Assembly: GCF_013280595.1 (NCBI RefSeq)
Contig: NZ_JAAATY010000002.1
Coordinates: forward strand, 186,001-250,000
Direction: 5' to 3'
DNA length: 64,000 nucleotides
Source: Kibdelosporangium persicum
GTDB taxonomy: Bacteria; Actinomycetota; Actinomycetes; Mycobacteriales; Pseudonocardiaceae
Shown: positions 15,844-24,355 of the stretch, piece by piece
How the letters are laid out: the number at the start of each line of letters is the position of its first letter
Numbering within the stretch: position 1 is the stretch's first letter
The notes under the pieces: generated by a model
The model's input: the letters and a program-made list of their open reading frames with translations, nothing else
What the model was told of the DNA's origin: nothing
Database searches by the model: none
Translations under genes and position numbers: made by a program

Positions 15844-15873
15844 GCTGATGTTCTACCATTGAACTACATCCGC
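15803..15873 (-). tRNA. tRNA-Gly (anticodon CCC)
   Basis: 71 nt on the minus strand. Acceptor stem GCGGATG/CATCCGC with a U discriminator, D-arm GTTC/GAAC, anticodon stem TCAGC/GCTGA around loop TTCCCAA (anticodon CCC), and T-arm with TTCGATT. CCA is not encoded. It stays intact because the island carries a copy of its 3' half. It is divergent from dcd 55 bp away, a common actinobacterial neighbourhood. Confidence 0.95.
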
Positions 15874-15928
15874 AACGCCTGACCGAGCATACACAACATC
15901 AGCTGCGGGGCGCAGCTAGGGTGTGGGC

Positions 15929-16522
15929 GTGCTGCTGAGTGATCGTGACCTGACCAAGGAGCTGGAGTCGGGACGGCTGGGCGTGGAGCCCTACGACCCG
16001 GCGATGTTGCAGCCCTCGAGTATCGATGTGCGACTGGACCGGTTCTTCCGGGTGTTCGACAACACCAGGTACACGCACATCGATCCGGCGCAGCAGCAGG
16101 ATGAGCTGACCTCGCTGGTCGAGCAGGAGGGCGAGGACCCGTTTGTCCTGCACCCCGGCGAGTTCGTGCTCGGGTCGACCTACGAGTACGTCACCCTGCC
16201 CGACGACCTGGCGGGCCGCCTGGAGGGTAAGTCCTCGCTCGGCCGCCTCGGGTTGCTCACGCACTCGACGGCGGGCTTCATCGACCCCGGGTTCTCCGGG
16301 CACATCACCCTCGAACTGTCGAACGTGGCGAACCTGCCGATCACGTTGTGGCCGGGCATGAAAATCGGGCAGCTCTGCCTGTTCCGGCTGTCCAGCTCGG
16401 CCGAGCACCCGTACGGCTCGCAGAAGGCCGGATCGCGCTACCAAGGCCAACGTGGGCCGACGCCATCCAAGGCGTACCTGAATTTCCACCGGGTGGACAC
16501 CAGGCGCGACACAAGCGGGTGA
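15929..16522 (+). CDS. dcd: dCTP deaminase
   Basis: 197 residues. Converts dCTP to dUTP; some actinobacterial homologues go on to dUMP. The start VLLSDRDL is the normal beginning of the family, so GTG 15929 is chosen (GTG 15923 is also possible). [16 protein letters not shown] and [18 protein letters not shown] contain the catalytic Arg/Ser and Glu region; the C-terminal [13 protein letters not shown] lid is complete. Adjacent to the divergent tRNA-Gly gene. Confidence 0.97.
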   Translation: MLLSDRDLTKELESGRLGVEPYDPAMLQPSSIDVRLDRFFRVFDNTRYTHIDPAQQQDELTSLVEQEGEDPFVLHPGEFVLGSTYEYVTLPDDLAGRLEGKSSLGRLGLLTHSTAGFIDPGFSGHITLELSNVANLPITLWPGMKIGQLCLFRLSSSAEHPYGSQKAGSRYQGQRGPTPSKAYLNFHRVDTRRDTSG

Positions 16523-16837
16523 AGCAGCGCTCCTTGCCCCGGTGGACGCTGACGTCACGCGCCCGGGAAAGGGATTGCTCCGGGCTTCCTGACGGCCGTA
16601 GAACCCGCTCCAGGGCCACGGCGACCATACGGGAAGCCACGGGACCCGATTCCGGCAAGGCGATCACGATCTTGTTGAGCGACACCGGATCGAGGAACTG
16701 ATCGAGTACGGCGTGGCATTTCGTTCGACAGGTTGCTCAAGTGAATTCTTTGGAGCCGCCGGTTTTGAAACAATGTCGCTCGGGTAACCGAAGCGATTAT
16801 TCGTGTGTGAATCACCCGGTAAAGCGGCAGACAAAAA
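16523..16837. other. Intergenic, nothing identified
   Basis: About 315 bp between dcd and the terminator of the diguanylate cyclase. Open frames exist on both strands but have no ribosome site and lack third-position bias; I see no RNA gene or repeat. Confidence 0.4.
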
Positions 16838-16872
16838 GTAACCGCCGTCGCACGGAATGCGACGGCGGTTAC
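16838..16872 (-). terminator. Intrinsic terminator of diguanylate cyclase gene
   Basis: Perfect 15-bp stem GTAACCGCCGTCGCA / TGCGACGGCGGTTAC with a 5-nt loop. On the minus strand it is followed by TTTTTGTCTG, a good U-tract, immediately after the 16875 stop. Confidence 0.85.
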
Positions 16873-16874
16873 CT

Positions 16875-18218
16875 TCAGCTCATCATCAGAGCGGTGACGC
16901 TAACCAGGCGTGGCGCCAGGGCCTCTCGGTTAGCCGTGCCGACAACCCGGTTTCGACCGCCTTCTTTGGCCACGTACACGGCCGCGTCCGCCGCGGCGAG
17001 AACCTCGTCGAGCGTCAGGCCGGCGTTCGGATACGCGGCCACGCCGATGGACGCGGTCCGTTCGGTGATCGTCACGGGCGACCCGTCGTTGGTCTGCGTG
17101 GACACGACCAGCTCCGTGATCAGGCCACGGATCCGCTCGGCCGCGGCCAGCGCTTCCAGCTCGGACGCGCCCGCCAGCAGCACCACGAACTCCTCACCGC
17201 CGAACCGGCCGACCAGGTCGTGTGACCTCGTCTCACGTTTCAGCAGGTCGGCGAGGGCGATCAGCATGTCGTCGCCGGCCAGGTGGCCGTACGAGTCGTT
17301 GATCTTCTTGAAGTAGTCCAGGTCGATCATCAGCACGCTGAACTCGGTCGAGGTCCGCGCGGCCCTGGAGACCTCGCGCTCACCGCGGTTGTGCCAGGTG
17401 ACGGCGTTGAGCAGGCCCGTCTTCAAGTCCTTCGACGCCATCTCCTCGAGCTGCTTGGCCAGCATGGAGCGCTGCAGCACGAACATCGGGAAGAACATCA
17501 GCACGGACAGCATCGGCTGGTGCAGCAACACCAGCACCATCAGCCCACCCAGGCACAGGGTGGTCAGCTCGAGGGCGTTGTCGTCGTAGCTACCGAGCAG
17601 CCGCTCGGGCGTCGCCTTGTCCGGTTCGGCCAGGTAGAGGGCGACCACGGTGACCGCGAGGGCGGCCGCGAAGTGGACGACCACGCCGACGATGACGGCG
17701 ATGGCGACGGCCTCGATGTCCACCGTCGTGTCGATCGGCCCGGACAGGAAGAAGCTGGCGGCGAACAGGGCGGCGTAGCAGGACAGGATCATCGTCGTGG
17801 CGTTGGTCACTGTCTTGTGCGCTGCGACGTGCTTCAGGTTGCCCCAGCTACGCACCCCCAGGTGCGCGTAGAAGACGGCAGCGAGCACGGCGACCAGCGG
17901 CGGCGGCAGCAACAGCGCCGCGGGCAGCATCCAGACCGAGGTCATGTTGATGTGCGGCGTCACGTTCAACGTTCGCCGCATACGCTCGATCTTGCGTGTC
18001 GCTTCGGTGTGAACCAGCCCGAGCACCGCGAGAAGCGCGAACACCCCCATGTCGCGCGTGGTGATCGGAAAGACGAGGAAAGCCGCGATGGTCAATCCGA
18101 GCGTAACGGCTTCCGTACTCAGCGTGAAATACACCCAGTGCCGGGGCCGCTTCCACAACGCCCAGTCACGGATCGCGACCCATCGTCGCCTCGGTGGGTC
18201 CTCTGCTTGCCTATTCAT
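16875..18218 (-). CDS. Membrane diguanylate cyclase (GGDEF)
   Basis: 447 residues. The N-terminal ~240 residues hold six or so membrane helices (for example LLPPPLVAVLAAVFYA and LGGLMVLVLLHQPML); the C-terminal ~165 are a GGDEF domain that makes c-di-GMP. The active site reads GGEEF (~338-342), with MIDLDYFKKINDSYGH upstream, both catalytically competent. RSHD five residues before GGEEF fits the RxxD inhibitory site, so product feedback is likely. No EAL domain. Stands alone and ends in a strong terminator. Confidence 0.93.
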   Translation of the reverse strand: MNRQAEDPPRRRWVAIRDWALWKRPRHWVYFTLSTEAVTLGLTIAAFLVFPITTRDMGVFALLAVLGLVHTEATRKIERMRRTLNVTPHINMTSVWMLPAALLLPPPLVAVLAAVFYAHLGVRSWGNLKHVAAHKTVTNATTMILSCYAALFAASFFLSGPIDTTVDIEAVAIAVIVGVVVHFAAALAVTVVALYLAEPDKATPERLLGSYDDNALELTTLCLGGLMVLVLLHQPMLSVLMFFPMFVLQRSMLAKQLEEMASKDLKTGLLNAVTWHNRGEREVSRAARTSTEFSVLMIDLDYFKKINDSYGHLAGDDMLIALADLLKRETRSHDLVGRFGGEEFVVLLAGASELEALAAAERIRGLITELVVSTQTNDGSPVTITERTASIGVAAYPNAGLTLDEVLAAADAAVYVAKEGGRNRVVGTANREALAPRLVSVTALMMS

Positions 18219-18426
18219 GGGCCCCCATTCCCCTCGTCAGCCCCTCTTGCTCGCGCTGGGCGACCAACCCATCTACACACAGTTTCCACCCCAACGCTTC
18301 TTTTGACCAGAGCCAGAGGTGTGTATTTTTATTTCCGCGTCATAAGGAAGGTGAGCAGCATGCGCGGTCGTGACCAGTGAGTGAAACCCGCTGACCCCAG
18401 ATCTCTGGAGTCGATAGCGGTCGTAG

Positions 18427-19695
18427 TCATGCTGGGGTTGTAGGTGTGGTGTCGTCTGGTGTCCACCGCTCCGGGTCTGAGCCGATGGCTCTGAACCATG
18501 CCCATGCCAGCACAGCTGTGAGCAGAATCCCCACAACTCCGAATATCCCTACGGCCGCCTGCGCTCCCACCGTGTCCGCGGCAACACCTCCAATCGCCGG
18601 ACTGAGGCCCATGGCCGTCGTCAGGCCGGTGTTCGACAGTCCCATCGTCTGCGCTCTGCTCGAGTCCGGCACGGCCAACGACAACGACGCAGTCGCCTGC
18701 ATCAGTGCCGCGGTCCCCAGTGCACCGCACACCAGGAACACCACCATCGACGGGATCAGCCCCGGTCTCAGGAACGCCACCAGCATCGGCACTGCCGCCA
18801 GCACGGCCAGCGGGCCGATCAGCTTCGGTCGCGTAGCGGGCTGAACCCAGCGCGTGAACACGAACGCACCGATAACACTACCCAGCGGATCGCTGGCGAG
18901 CAGCAGACCTACTTCGACCGATCCGCCTCCGAAGGCGTGCGCATAAGGTGCGGCCAGTCCTTCGTAGACGGGCAATATCCCGGACACCCAGGTGATGAGC
19001 AGCAGCGTGCGCAGGCCGGAGTCGGCGAACACCAGGCGGCTGCCCTGCCCGATCGAACGGAAGAAGTCTGCCCTTCTGGCCGTCTTCCCGGCCGCCCGCG
19101 CGGCCGGTCTGCCGCGGACGCCGAACCGGACGAACAGCGCCGAAGCGATGAACGTCAGCCCGTCGAACGCCAGCGCCAGGTGCGGGTCGATCGCCGCGAT
19201 CAGCAGGCCGCCGCCGGCGAACCCCAGCAGCTGGGCGGTCTGGTTGGTCATGCTGCGCAGCGCCAGGCCGACGACATAACGGTCGCCGGTCAGCACGTCG
19301 GGCATCAGGGCCAGCTGGGCGGCCTTGAACGGCGGGTTGAGCAGCGACACCCCCGCCACCAGGACGGCGAGCACGGCGAAGGACATGCCGGGGATCGCCA
19401 CCAGCAGGATCAGCACCGCGCGGATCAGGTCGACACCGACCATGACCTCGCGTCGCGGCCACCGGTCGGCCAGGCCGGACAGGAAAATGCCGCCGAGCAC
19501 GGACGGCGCGTAGGTCAACGCGTAGGTGAGCCCGGTCAGTGCCGCCGACTCGGTCTCCTGGAAGACGAGGACGGAAAGCGCCACTCTCGCCAGTTGGTCG
19601 CCAAAGATCGACAACAGCTCGGCGAACCACAGTGCCCGGAATTCCGCGATCGCGAAAACGTCGCGGAACGTGACACGTTGCGGTGCTCTCGTCAC
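18427..19695 (-). CDS. MFS transporter (EntS/MFS_3-like exporter)
   Basis: 422 residues with about 12 membrane helices. The start FRDVFAIAEFRALWFAELLS and the loop LADRWPRREVMV between helices 2 and 3 are typical of the MFS_3 group that includes enterobactin exporter EntS and macrolide efflux proteins. Substrate unknown; no siderophore or resistance gene lies nearby. Single-gene unit. Confidence 0.88.
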   Translation of the reverse strand: MTRAPQRVTFRDVFAIAEFRALWFAELLSIFGDQLARVALSVLVFQETESAALTGLTYALTYAPSVLGGIFLSGLADRWPRREVMVGVDLIRAVLILLVAIPGMSFAVLAVLVAGVSLLNPPFKAAQLALMPDVLTGDRYVVGLALRSMTNQTAQLLGFAGGGLLIAAIDPHLALAFDGLTFIASALFVRFGVRGRPAARAAGKTARRADFFRSIGQGSRLVFADSGLRTLLLITWVSGILPVYEGLAAPYAHAFGGGSVEVGLLLASDPLGSVIGAFVFTRWVQPATRPKLIGPLAVLAAVPMLVAFLRPGLIPSMVVFLVCGALGTAALMQATASLSLAVPDSSRAQTMGLSNTGLTTAMGLSPAIGGVAADTVGAQAAVGIFGVVGILLTAVLAWAWFRAIGSDPERWTPDDTTPTTPA

Positions 19696-19931
19696 TCACC
19701 GACCCCTTATGTACCCAACCCGGCCGTCGCTCACGGAACCTTAGGTGCTTGCCGTCACGAGTCAATCACAAAGCGTCAACCGCTCAGTGCAGTGTCTCCC
19801 AGCCGCGTGTGCTCCAGGCAACTGTTGCCTGGTCTGACGCGGAAACTGGCAAACCGTTCCACGCCGTCCGGCCCAACCACCAGGGCCGTTCGGAGCTTTC
19901 TCACCTCAGCGAAGCGTAGGCGAACAGGACT

Positions 19932-19961
19932 GTGGGCGGGAACGACGCCGTTCCCGCCCAC
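19932..19961 (-). terminator. Hairpin terminator after symporter gene
   Basis: Perfect 13-bp stem GTGGGCGGGAACG / CGTTCCCGCCCAC with loop ACGC, 20 bp past the stop of the minus-strand symporter. No U-tract. Confidence 0.6.
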
Positions 19962-19980
19962 CGTGTGCTTGCCGGTCAGG

Positions 19981-21486
19981 TCACTTGGCCGCGGCGACCT
20001 CCGGGGTCGCCTCGTCCGATTCCAGCGTGTCGATCAGTTCGTCGCGCTGCGTCGTGCGCTCGGGCATGAAGATGCCAAGCAGGACGTAGACCACAGTGGA
20101 CGTCAGGATCGGATAGGCGACCAAGGCCTCTTTGGACACCGTGACGCCGGTCTTCTGCGAGATGAACAGCGTCGCCCAGACACCGAGGCCGAGCAGCACC
20201 GCCGACAGCGCGGCGCGGGGGCCGGAGCGGCGGAACCACGGCAGCAGGCCGAGCATCAGCGGGATGCCGATGACGCCGACGGTCGCCGCGACCACGTCCA
20301 CCACGATCTTGATGACCACGCCGGTGCCGCTGGTGCTGATCGCGATCAGCATGCTGGCCGCGATGAACAGGAAGGTGGTGATCCGGGCCAGTTGCAGCTT
20401 GGCCGCCTCAGCCATCCGGGACGCGCCCTTCCAGATCCTCGGCAGCATGTCGCGGGTGATCACCGCGGAGATCACGTTGGCGTCCGAGGACACCATCGCC
20501 ATCGTGTGCGAGAAGAACCCGGCGAGGACCAGGCCGACCAGGCCGGCGGGCAGCATCTGGATGCCCATCGCGACGTACGCGTCGTCGGCGTTGCCGAGGC
20601 CGGGCACGATCAGGGGTGCCGCCCACATCGGCAGGAACAGCACCAGTGGCCAGACCAGCCACAGCACGCTGGACAGCGCGGCCGAGCGGCGTGCGGCGGA
20701 CCCGTCCGGCGCGGCCATGTAGCGCTGCGCCAGGTTCCACATGCCGCCGTTGTACTCCAGCGTCTTGATCAGGAAGAGTGCCAGGAAGAACGTGATCGTG
20801 TACGGACCGGCGAGCGGCTCGCTGTGCGACGGAGGCAGTTGGCCCCACATCTCCCACATCCAGGAGACGCCGCCGAAGTGGGCGATGACCGCGCCGAGCA
20901 TCGCGAACCCGGCGACGGCCTGGATGATGAACTGGCCGAAGTCGGTCAGCGCGTCCGCCCACAGGCCGCCGATCACCGAGTAGATCATGGTGACGGCACC
21001 GATCAGGATGATTCCCCAGGTGATCGGCACGCCGGCGAAGCCACGCAGCAGAACGGCGACGGCCGCCCACTTGGCCGCGATGTCCACGACCTTGAGCAGC
21101 GAACCCGACCAGGCGAGCACCTGTTGGGTGGGCACGTTGTAGCGCCTGGCCAGGTACTCCAGTGGCGACGCCACGTTGTACTTGGAGCGCAGCCTGTTCC
21201 AGCGCGGCGCGAACAGCCACGCGCCGATCCCGACGCCGACACCGATGGTCAACGCCCACCAGACGTACACCGTCAGGCCATACCGGTACGCCTCACCCGC
21301 GAACGCCACGAACATGACGGCGCTGTAGCCGGACATGTGGTGGGAGATCCCGGAGAGCCACCACGGCATCCTGCCGCCGGCGGTGAAGAAGTCACTCGTG
21401 TTGTTGATGCGGCTCTTCGACCAGACGCCGATAGCCACCATCACGAAGAAGTATCCGACAACGACTGCCCAGTCCAGTGTGCCCAT
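19981..21486 (-). CDS. Sodium:solute symporter (SSS family)
   Basis: 501 residues from the ATG with GGAGGT 4 bp before it (an upstream GTG would add seven residues). About 13 membrane helices. SDFFTAGGRMPWWLSG in the first loop and LKVVDIAAKWAAVAVLL mid-protein fit the SSS family; GGLWADALTDFGQFIIQ is the conserved family core. Takes up a solute with Na+. The substrate (sugar, proline, acid) cannot be fixed from sequence alone. Confidence 0.9.
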   Translation of the reverse strand: MGTLDWAVVVGYFFVMVAIGVWSKSRINNTSDFFTAGGRMPWWLSGISHHMSGYSAVMFVAFAGEAYRYGLTVYVWWALTIGVGVGIGAWLFAPRWNRLRSKYNVASPLEYLARRYNVPTQQVLAWSGSLLKVVDIAAKWAAVAVLLRGFAGVPITWGIILIGAVTMIYSVIGGLWADALTDFGQFIIQAVAGFAMLGAVIAHFGGVSWMWEMWGQLPPSHSEPLAGPYTITFFLALFLIKTLEYNGGMWNLAQRYMAAPDGSAARRSAALSSVLWLVWPLVLFLPMWAAPLIVPGLGNADDAYVAMGIQMLPAGLVGLVLAGFFSHTMAMVSSDANVISAVITRDMLPRIWKGASRMAEAAKLQLARITTFLFIAASMLIAISTSGTGVVIKIVVDVVAATVGVIGIPLMLGLLPWFRRSGPRAALSAVLLGLGVWATLFISQKTGVTVSKEALVAYPILTSTVVYVLLGIFMPERTTQRDELIDTLESDEATPEVAAAK

Positions 21487-21595
21487 CGCACCTCCAACGT
21501 CGACCAAGCGCCCGGCTTGTGACGTACGTCTTACGGACGCGTGACAGCACAGCGGAAGGTCTGGGCCACAACTGAGTCACATTCGTGACTCGATT

Positions 21596-22048
21596 TCATG
21601 TAGATGAACCGTTAGCCTTGCGTAGCGTCGCTACCGCCCGGTCCATCTCCCAGAACGCCCGCAAGGACTTGATCAGGCCGTCCGGCCCGACCCGGTAGAC
21701 GAACACACCTTCGGTGTCCAACCGCATGTCACCGGGCAGAAACGCATGGATGACGCCGACGTTGGCGACCTCGTCGCCCGCCGCGAACGAGTCCACGATG
21801 TCGAACTCGAACCGGTCGACCGTGGCGACCGTTTTGTCCCAGAACGCCCGGATTCCCTCGTGGCCGTGGTGCCCGAGGCCGGTCGGGTCGATCGGCGAGA
21901 CCCCGACCGGGTCCTCGATGACGGCGTCCGGCGCGAACAGCGCCACCCACTCCTCCTTCGCGCCGCGGCTGACCGCGCTCATCGAACGACGCGATGCGGT
22001 ACGGGCCGGGTGCTCGGTCTCGGTCGCCTGCCAGGTCACGGCGGTCAT
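21596..22048 (-). CDS. SnoaL/NTF2-like protein
   Basis: 150 residues with an NTF2-like cone fold pattern: EEWVALFAPDAVIEDPVG, then GIRAFWDKTVATV and DTEGVFVYRVGPDGLIKSLRAFW. Relatives include steroid delta-isomerases and polyketide cyclases. AAGGAGAG precedes the ATG. It lies 10 bp after the LLM oxidoreductase gene in the same direction, so the two probably act on one substrate. Confidence 0.85.
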   Translation of the reverse strand: MTAVTWQATETEHPARTASRRSMSAVSRGAKEEWVALFAPDAVIEDPVGVSPIDPTGLGHHGHEGIRAFWDKTVATVDRFEFDIVDSFAAGDEVANVGVIHAFLPGDMRLDTEGVFVYRVGPDGLIKSLRAFWEMDRAVATLRKANGSST

Positions 22049-22058
22049 GTCTCTCCTT

Positions 22059-22934
22059 CTAGAACTTGTGCAGGATCTCGTCGGCGAAGCGCTTCATGCC
22101 GTCCTTCTTGGCGGCCAGGTCGCCGTCCATGCCCACGCCGTAGAACATCCAGGGCGCGACCAGCACGTCGGTGACGCCGATGTCGGCCTGCTGGCGGTAA
22201 CCGTCGAGACCGAAGCGGTCGATGCAGACGGCCTGGATCTCGAAGGGCACGTCGGCCCGGCCGTACTCGGCCCGCAACCGGCCGAGCCGCTCGATCACGG
22301 CCTTGAGGTCGTCGAACTTGATCATCGCCGAGGTCCAGCCGTCACCGACCCGCGCGGCCCGGCGCAGGCCGCGCTCGGTGTGCCCGCCGACGTAGATCGG
22401 CACGGGCTCGCTCGGCGCGGGGCTCATCCGCAACCGGTCGAAGTCGAAGAAGCGGCCGTGGTACTCGACCATGCCGCCGCCCAGCACGAGCTTGAGCACC
22501 TCGATCGACTCGTCCACCCGCGCGCCGCGGTCGGCGAAGGGCGCGCCGCACCACTCGAACTCCTCGGGCGTCCAGCCGATGCCGACGCCGAGCCCGAACC
22601 GGTTGCCGGTCAGACAGGCGACCGACTGCACCTGCCGGGCGAGCAGCAGCGGATTGCGCGGACCGAGCTTCAGTACCTGCGTGTAGAACCTGATCTCATC
22701 AGTGACCGCGCCCATCGCGGCGGCCGCGACCAGTGGGTCGACCCACGGTGTCTCCTCGTTCCAGAAGCGTGCACCGTCCGGTGTGTACGGATAGTCCTCT
22801 GACACCTTCTCGGAGTAGAAAATCGAGTCCGGCAACGCAATCGCCGAGTATCCGCACTCCTGTGCGGTGCGCGCCAGCTCGGTCAGCTGATCGAGCGGGC
22901 TCAACGCGATGGCGACCGTGAACTTCATCGACAT
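22059..22934 (-). CDS. LLM-class F420-dependent oxidoreductase
   Basis: 291 residues, luciferase-like TIM barrel. Recognisable blocks are YSAIALPDSIF, RNPLLLARQVQSVACLTGNRFGLGVGIGW, GRFFDFDRLRMSPAP and VPIYVGGHTERGLRRAARVGDGW. Family members use coenzyme F420 (or FMN) to oxidise or reduce diverse substrates. First gene of a pair with the SnoaL-like gene. GGAAGGA precedes the ATG. Confidence 0.9.
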   Translation of the reverse strand: MSMKFTVAIALSPLDQLTELARTAQECGYSAIALPDSIFYSEKVSEDYPYTPDGARFWNEETPWVDPLVAAAAMGAVTDEIRFYTQVLKLGPRNPLLLARQVQSVACLTGNRFGLGVGIGWTPEEFEWCGAPFADRGARVDESIEVLKLVLGGGMVEYHGRFFDFDRLRMSPAPSEPVPIYVGGHTERGLRRAARVGDGWTSAMIKFDDLKAVIERLGRLRAEYGRADVPFEIQAVCIDRFGLDGYRQQADIGVTDVLVAPWMFYGVGMDGDLAAKKDGMKRFADEILHKF

Positions 22935-22978
22935 GCCGTCCTTCCGCGTGCTGCCAGGAAGGACAACTGTAACGTGTT

Positions 22979-23272
22979 CTAGTTCTTGCTGTCACCGTCT
23001 GGGCGATTGAGGAACACCACGCCGCGGTCGAGATCTATTAGGTGTGGCGGAGCACCGTCCTGTTCCTCTTCACGCATCAGCGACTGCGTCACGCGCTGAT
23101 CGAGCTCGACCCGCTTGCTGCCGTGGAGGAACGCCGTGAACTCGTCGAAGGCGACACCGGAGAAGGGCGCGCCGGACTCGCGTGTGCGCCGGATCCGGCG
23201 CCAGACCAGTTCCATGATCGCCAGCCCGACGAGCACCAGGGCGAGCGCCGGCAGTGACACCCCCCACATCAT
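22979..23272 (-). CDS. Small membrane protein, DUF6191-like
   Basis: 97 residues from the ATG preceded by AGGGGTGGAG; a longer frame upstream lacks family character. One N-terminal helix (ALALVLVGLAIMELVW) is followed by a basic stop-transfer stretch and a soluble tail with SGVAFDEFTAFLHGSKRVEL and a Glu-rich segment. I recognise it as a small actinobacterial family of unknown function. Confidence 0.7.
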   Translation of the reverse strand: MMWGVSLPALALVLVGLAIMELVWRRIRRTRESGAPFSGVAFDEFTAFLHGSKRVELDQRVTQSLMREEEQDGAPPHLIDLDRGVVFLNRPDGDSKN

Positions 23273-23456
23273 CTCCACCCCTGGCCAACGGCCGGGCGGA
23301 CGGCCCCGTTCCGGCCTCGCCGTCTCAAAACAGGCGTCGGTTATCACCCGCGGGGGTGAGTTTTTGTGTTACCGGCGGTCACAGCGCCGGAGAACGTCAC
23401 GTGTCGGGTGTCCTGACGTCGCACTATCGGACGAGTGACCCGGCGTGGAGGCGTGG

Positions 23457-24194
23457 ATGGCGAACAACACCGACCACCGCCAGGTGCGACCCACAGGGGC
23501 GGTCGTCACCGGGCGGTCGACAGAAGGCGGGCTGGGGATCGCCTTGGTCGACTCGGTTCCGCTCGTCCGCGAAGGCCTGTCCGCGTTGGTGATGCGAACC
23601 CGGGGACTGCGCTGGGTGGGCGCCGCGGGCAGCCCGCACGCCGCGCTGCAACTGTGTGAGCGGTTCCGGCCGCACGCGGTGATCATCGACTCCGGGCTGG
23701 ACCCGCGCTGGCACCTGTCCAAGATGCTGATCGGCAACGACCCGGAGCTCGGCGTGCTGCTGATGATCCGCGAGTCGCAGCGCAACACGCAGTACATCGC
23801 GGGCGCGATCGCCGCGGGCGTGCACGGCGTGATCTCCCGCCGCAGCGAACCCCCGCAGCTCATCCAGGCGATCCAGCGGGTCCACGCCGAGCGGCGGTAC
23901 ATCGACCCGACGCTCGCGCCCGCACTCGGCTCGCCGAAGGGCAAGGGCGGGCCGACCGTGGTCAACCAGGGCCAGCAGCCGCTGTCCCGGCGCGAGTACC
24001 AGGTGCTGCAACTGATCGCCGACGGTCTGGAGAACCAGGCGATCGCCAAGGTGCTGTACGTATCTGTGGAGACCGTCCGCACTCATGTGAAGAGCATCCT
24101 GCGCAAGCTGTCGGCACGGGACCGCACGCACGCCGTGGCGGTCGCGTTCCGGTCAGGGGTGCTGACGGTGAACCAGGAAGATCATCCGTATTGA
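23457..24194 (+). CDS. LuxR/NarL-type response regulator
   Basis: 245 residues; ATG 23457 has GGAGG 5 bp upstream. Residues ~25-145 are a receiver domain with a possible phospho-Asp in HAVIIDSGLD, but the acidic pocket is reduced to one Asp (LVDSVPL), so phosphorylation is uncertain. The C-terminal LuxR helix-turn-helix has PLSRREYQVLQLIADG and QAIAKVLYVSVETVRTHVKSILRKL. No sensor kinase is adjacent, making it an orphan regulator. Confidence 0.9.
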   Translation: MANNTDHRQVRPTGAVVTGRSTEGGLGIALVDSVPLVREGLSALVMRTRGLRWVGAAGSPHAALQLCERFRPHAVIIDSGLDPRWHLSKMLIGNDPELGVLLMIRESQRNTQYIAGAIAAGVHGVISRRSEPPQLIQAIQRVHAERRYIDPTLAPALGSPKGKGGPTVVNQGQQPLSRREYQVLQLIADGLENQAIAKVLYVSVETVRTHVKSILRKLSARDRTHAVAVAFRSGVLTVNQEDHPY

Positions 24195-24273
24195 CGGCCG
24201 AGCCGTCCTGGACGTCCGCGTCCTGACGTAGTCACGTCTGCTTTGCCACATCAGCCGGATCCGCTTGCCCAGG

Positions 24274-24287
24274 TTACTGACAAGTAA
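24274..24287. promoter_or_regulatory. TACT-N4-AGTA operator before fadE5-like gene
   Basis: TTACT-GACA-AGTAA, a perfect 5-bp inverted repeat 68 bp before the start codon and overlapping a TAATAT (24285-24290) that could be the -10. The same arm spacing recurs at 47634 and 51957. Confidence 0.55.
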
Positions 24288-24355
24288 TATCCTGTTGTTA
24301 CCGGCGAGTAGCGCAAGCCTGCCCCGGAAACGCAGACACACAGGGGAGCGACCCA

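Noticed and set aside
16341-16685. Minus-strand frame after dcd
   Set aside because: Half of it is antisense to dcd and it has no ribosome site.
18937-21522. 861-codon open frame on the plus strand
   Set aside because: It is antisense to the MFS and symporter genes, shows Arg/Gln-rich low-complexity composition and has no ribosome site: a high-GC shadow.
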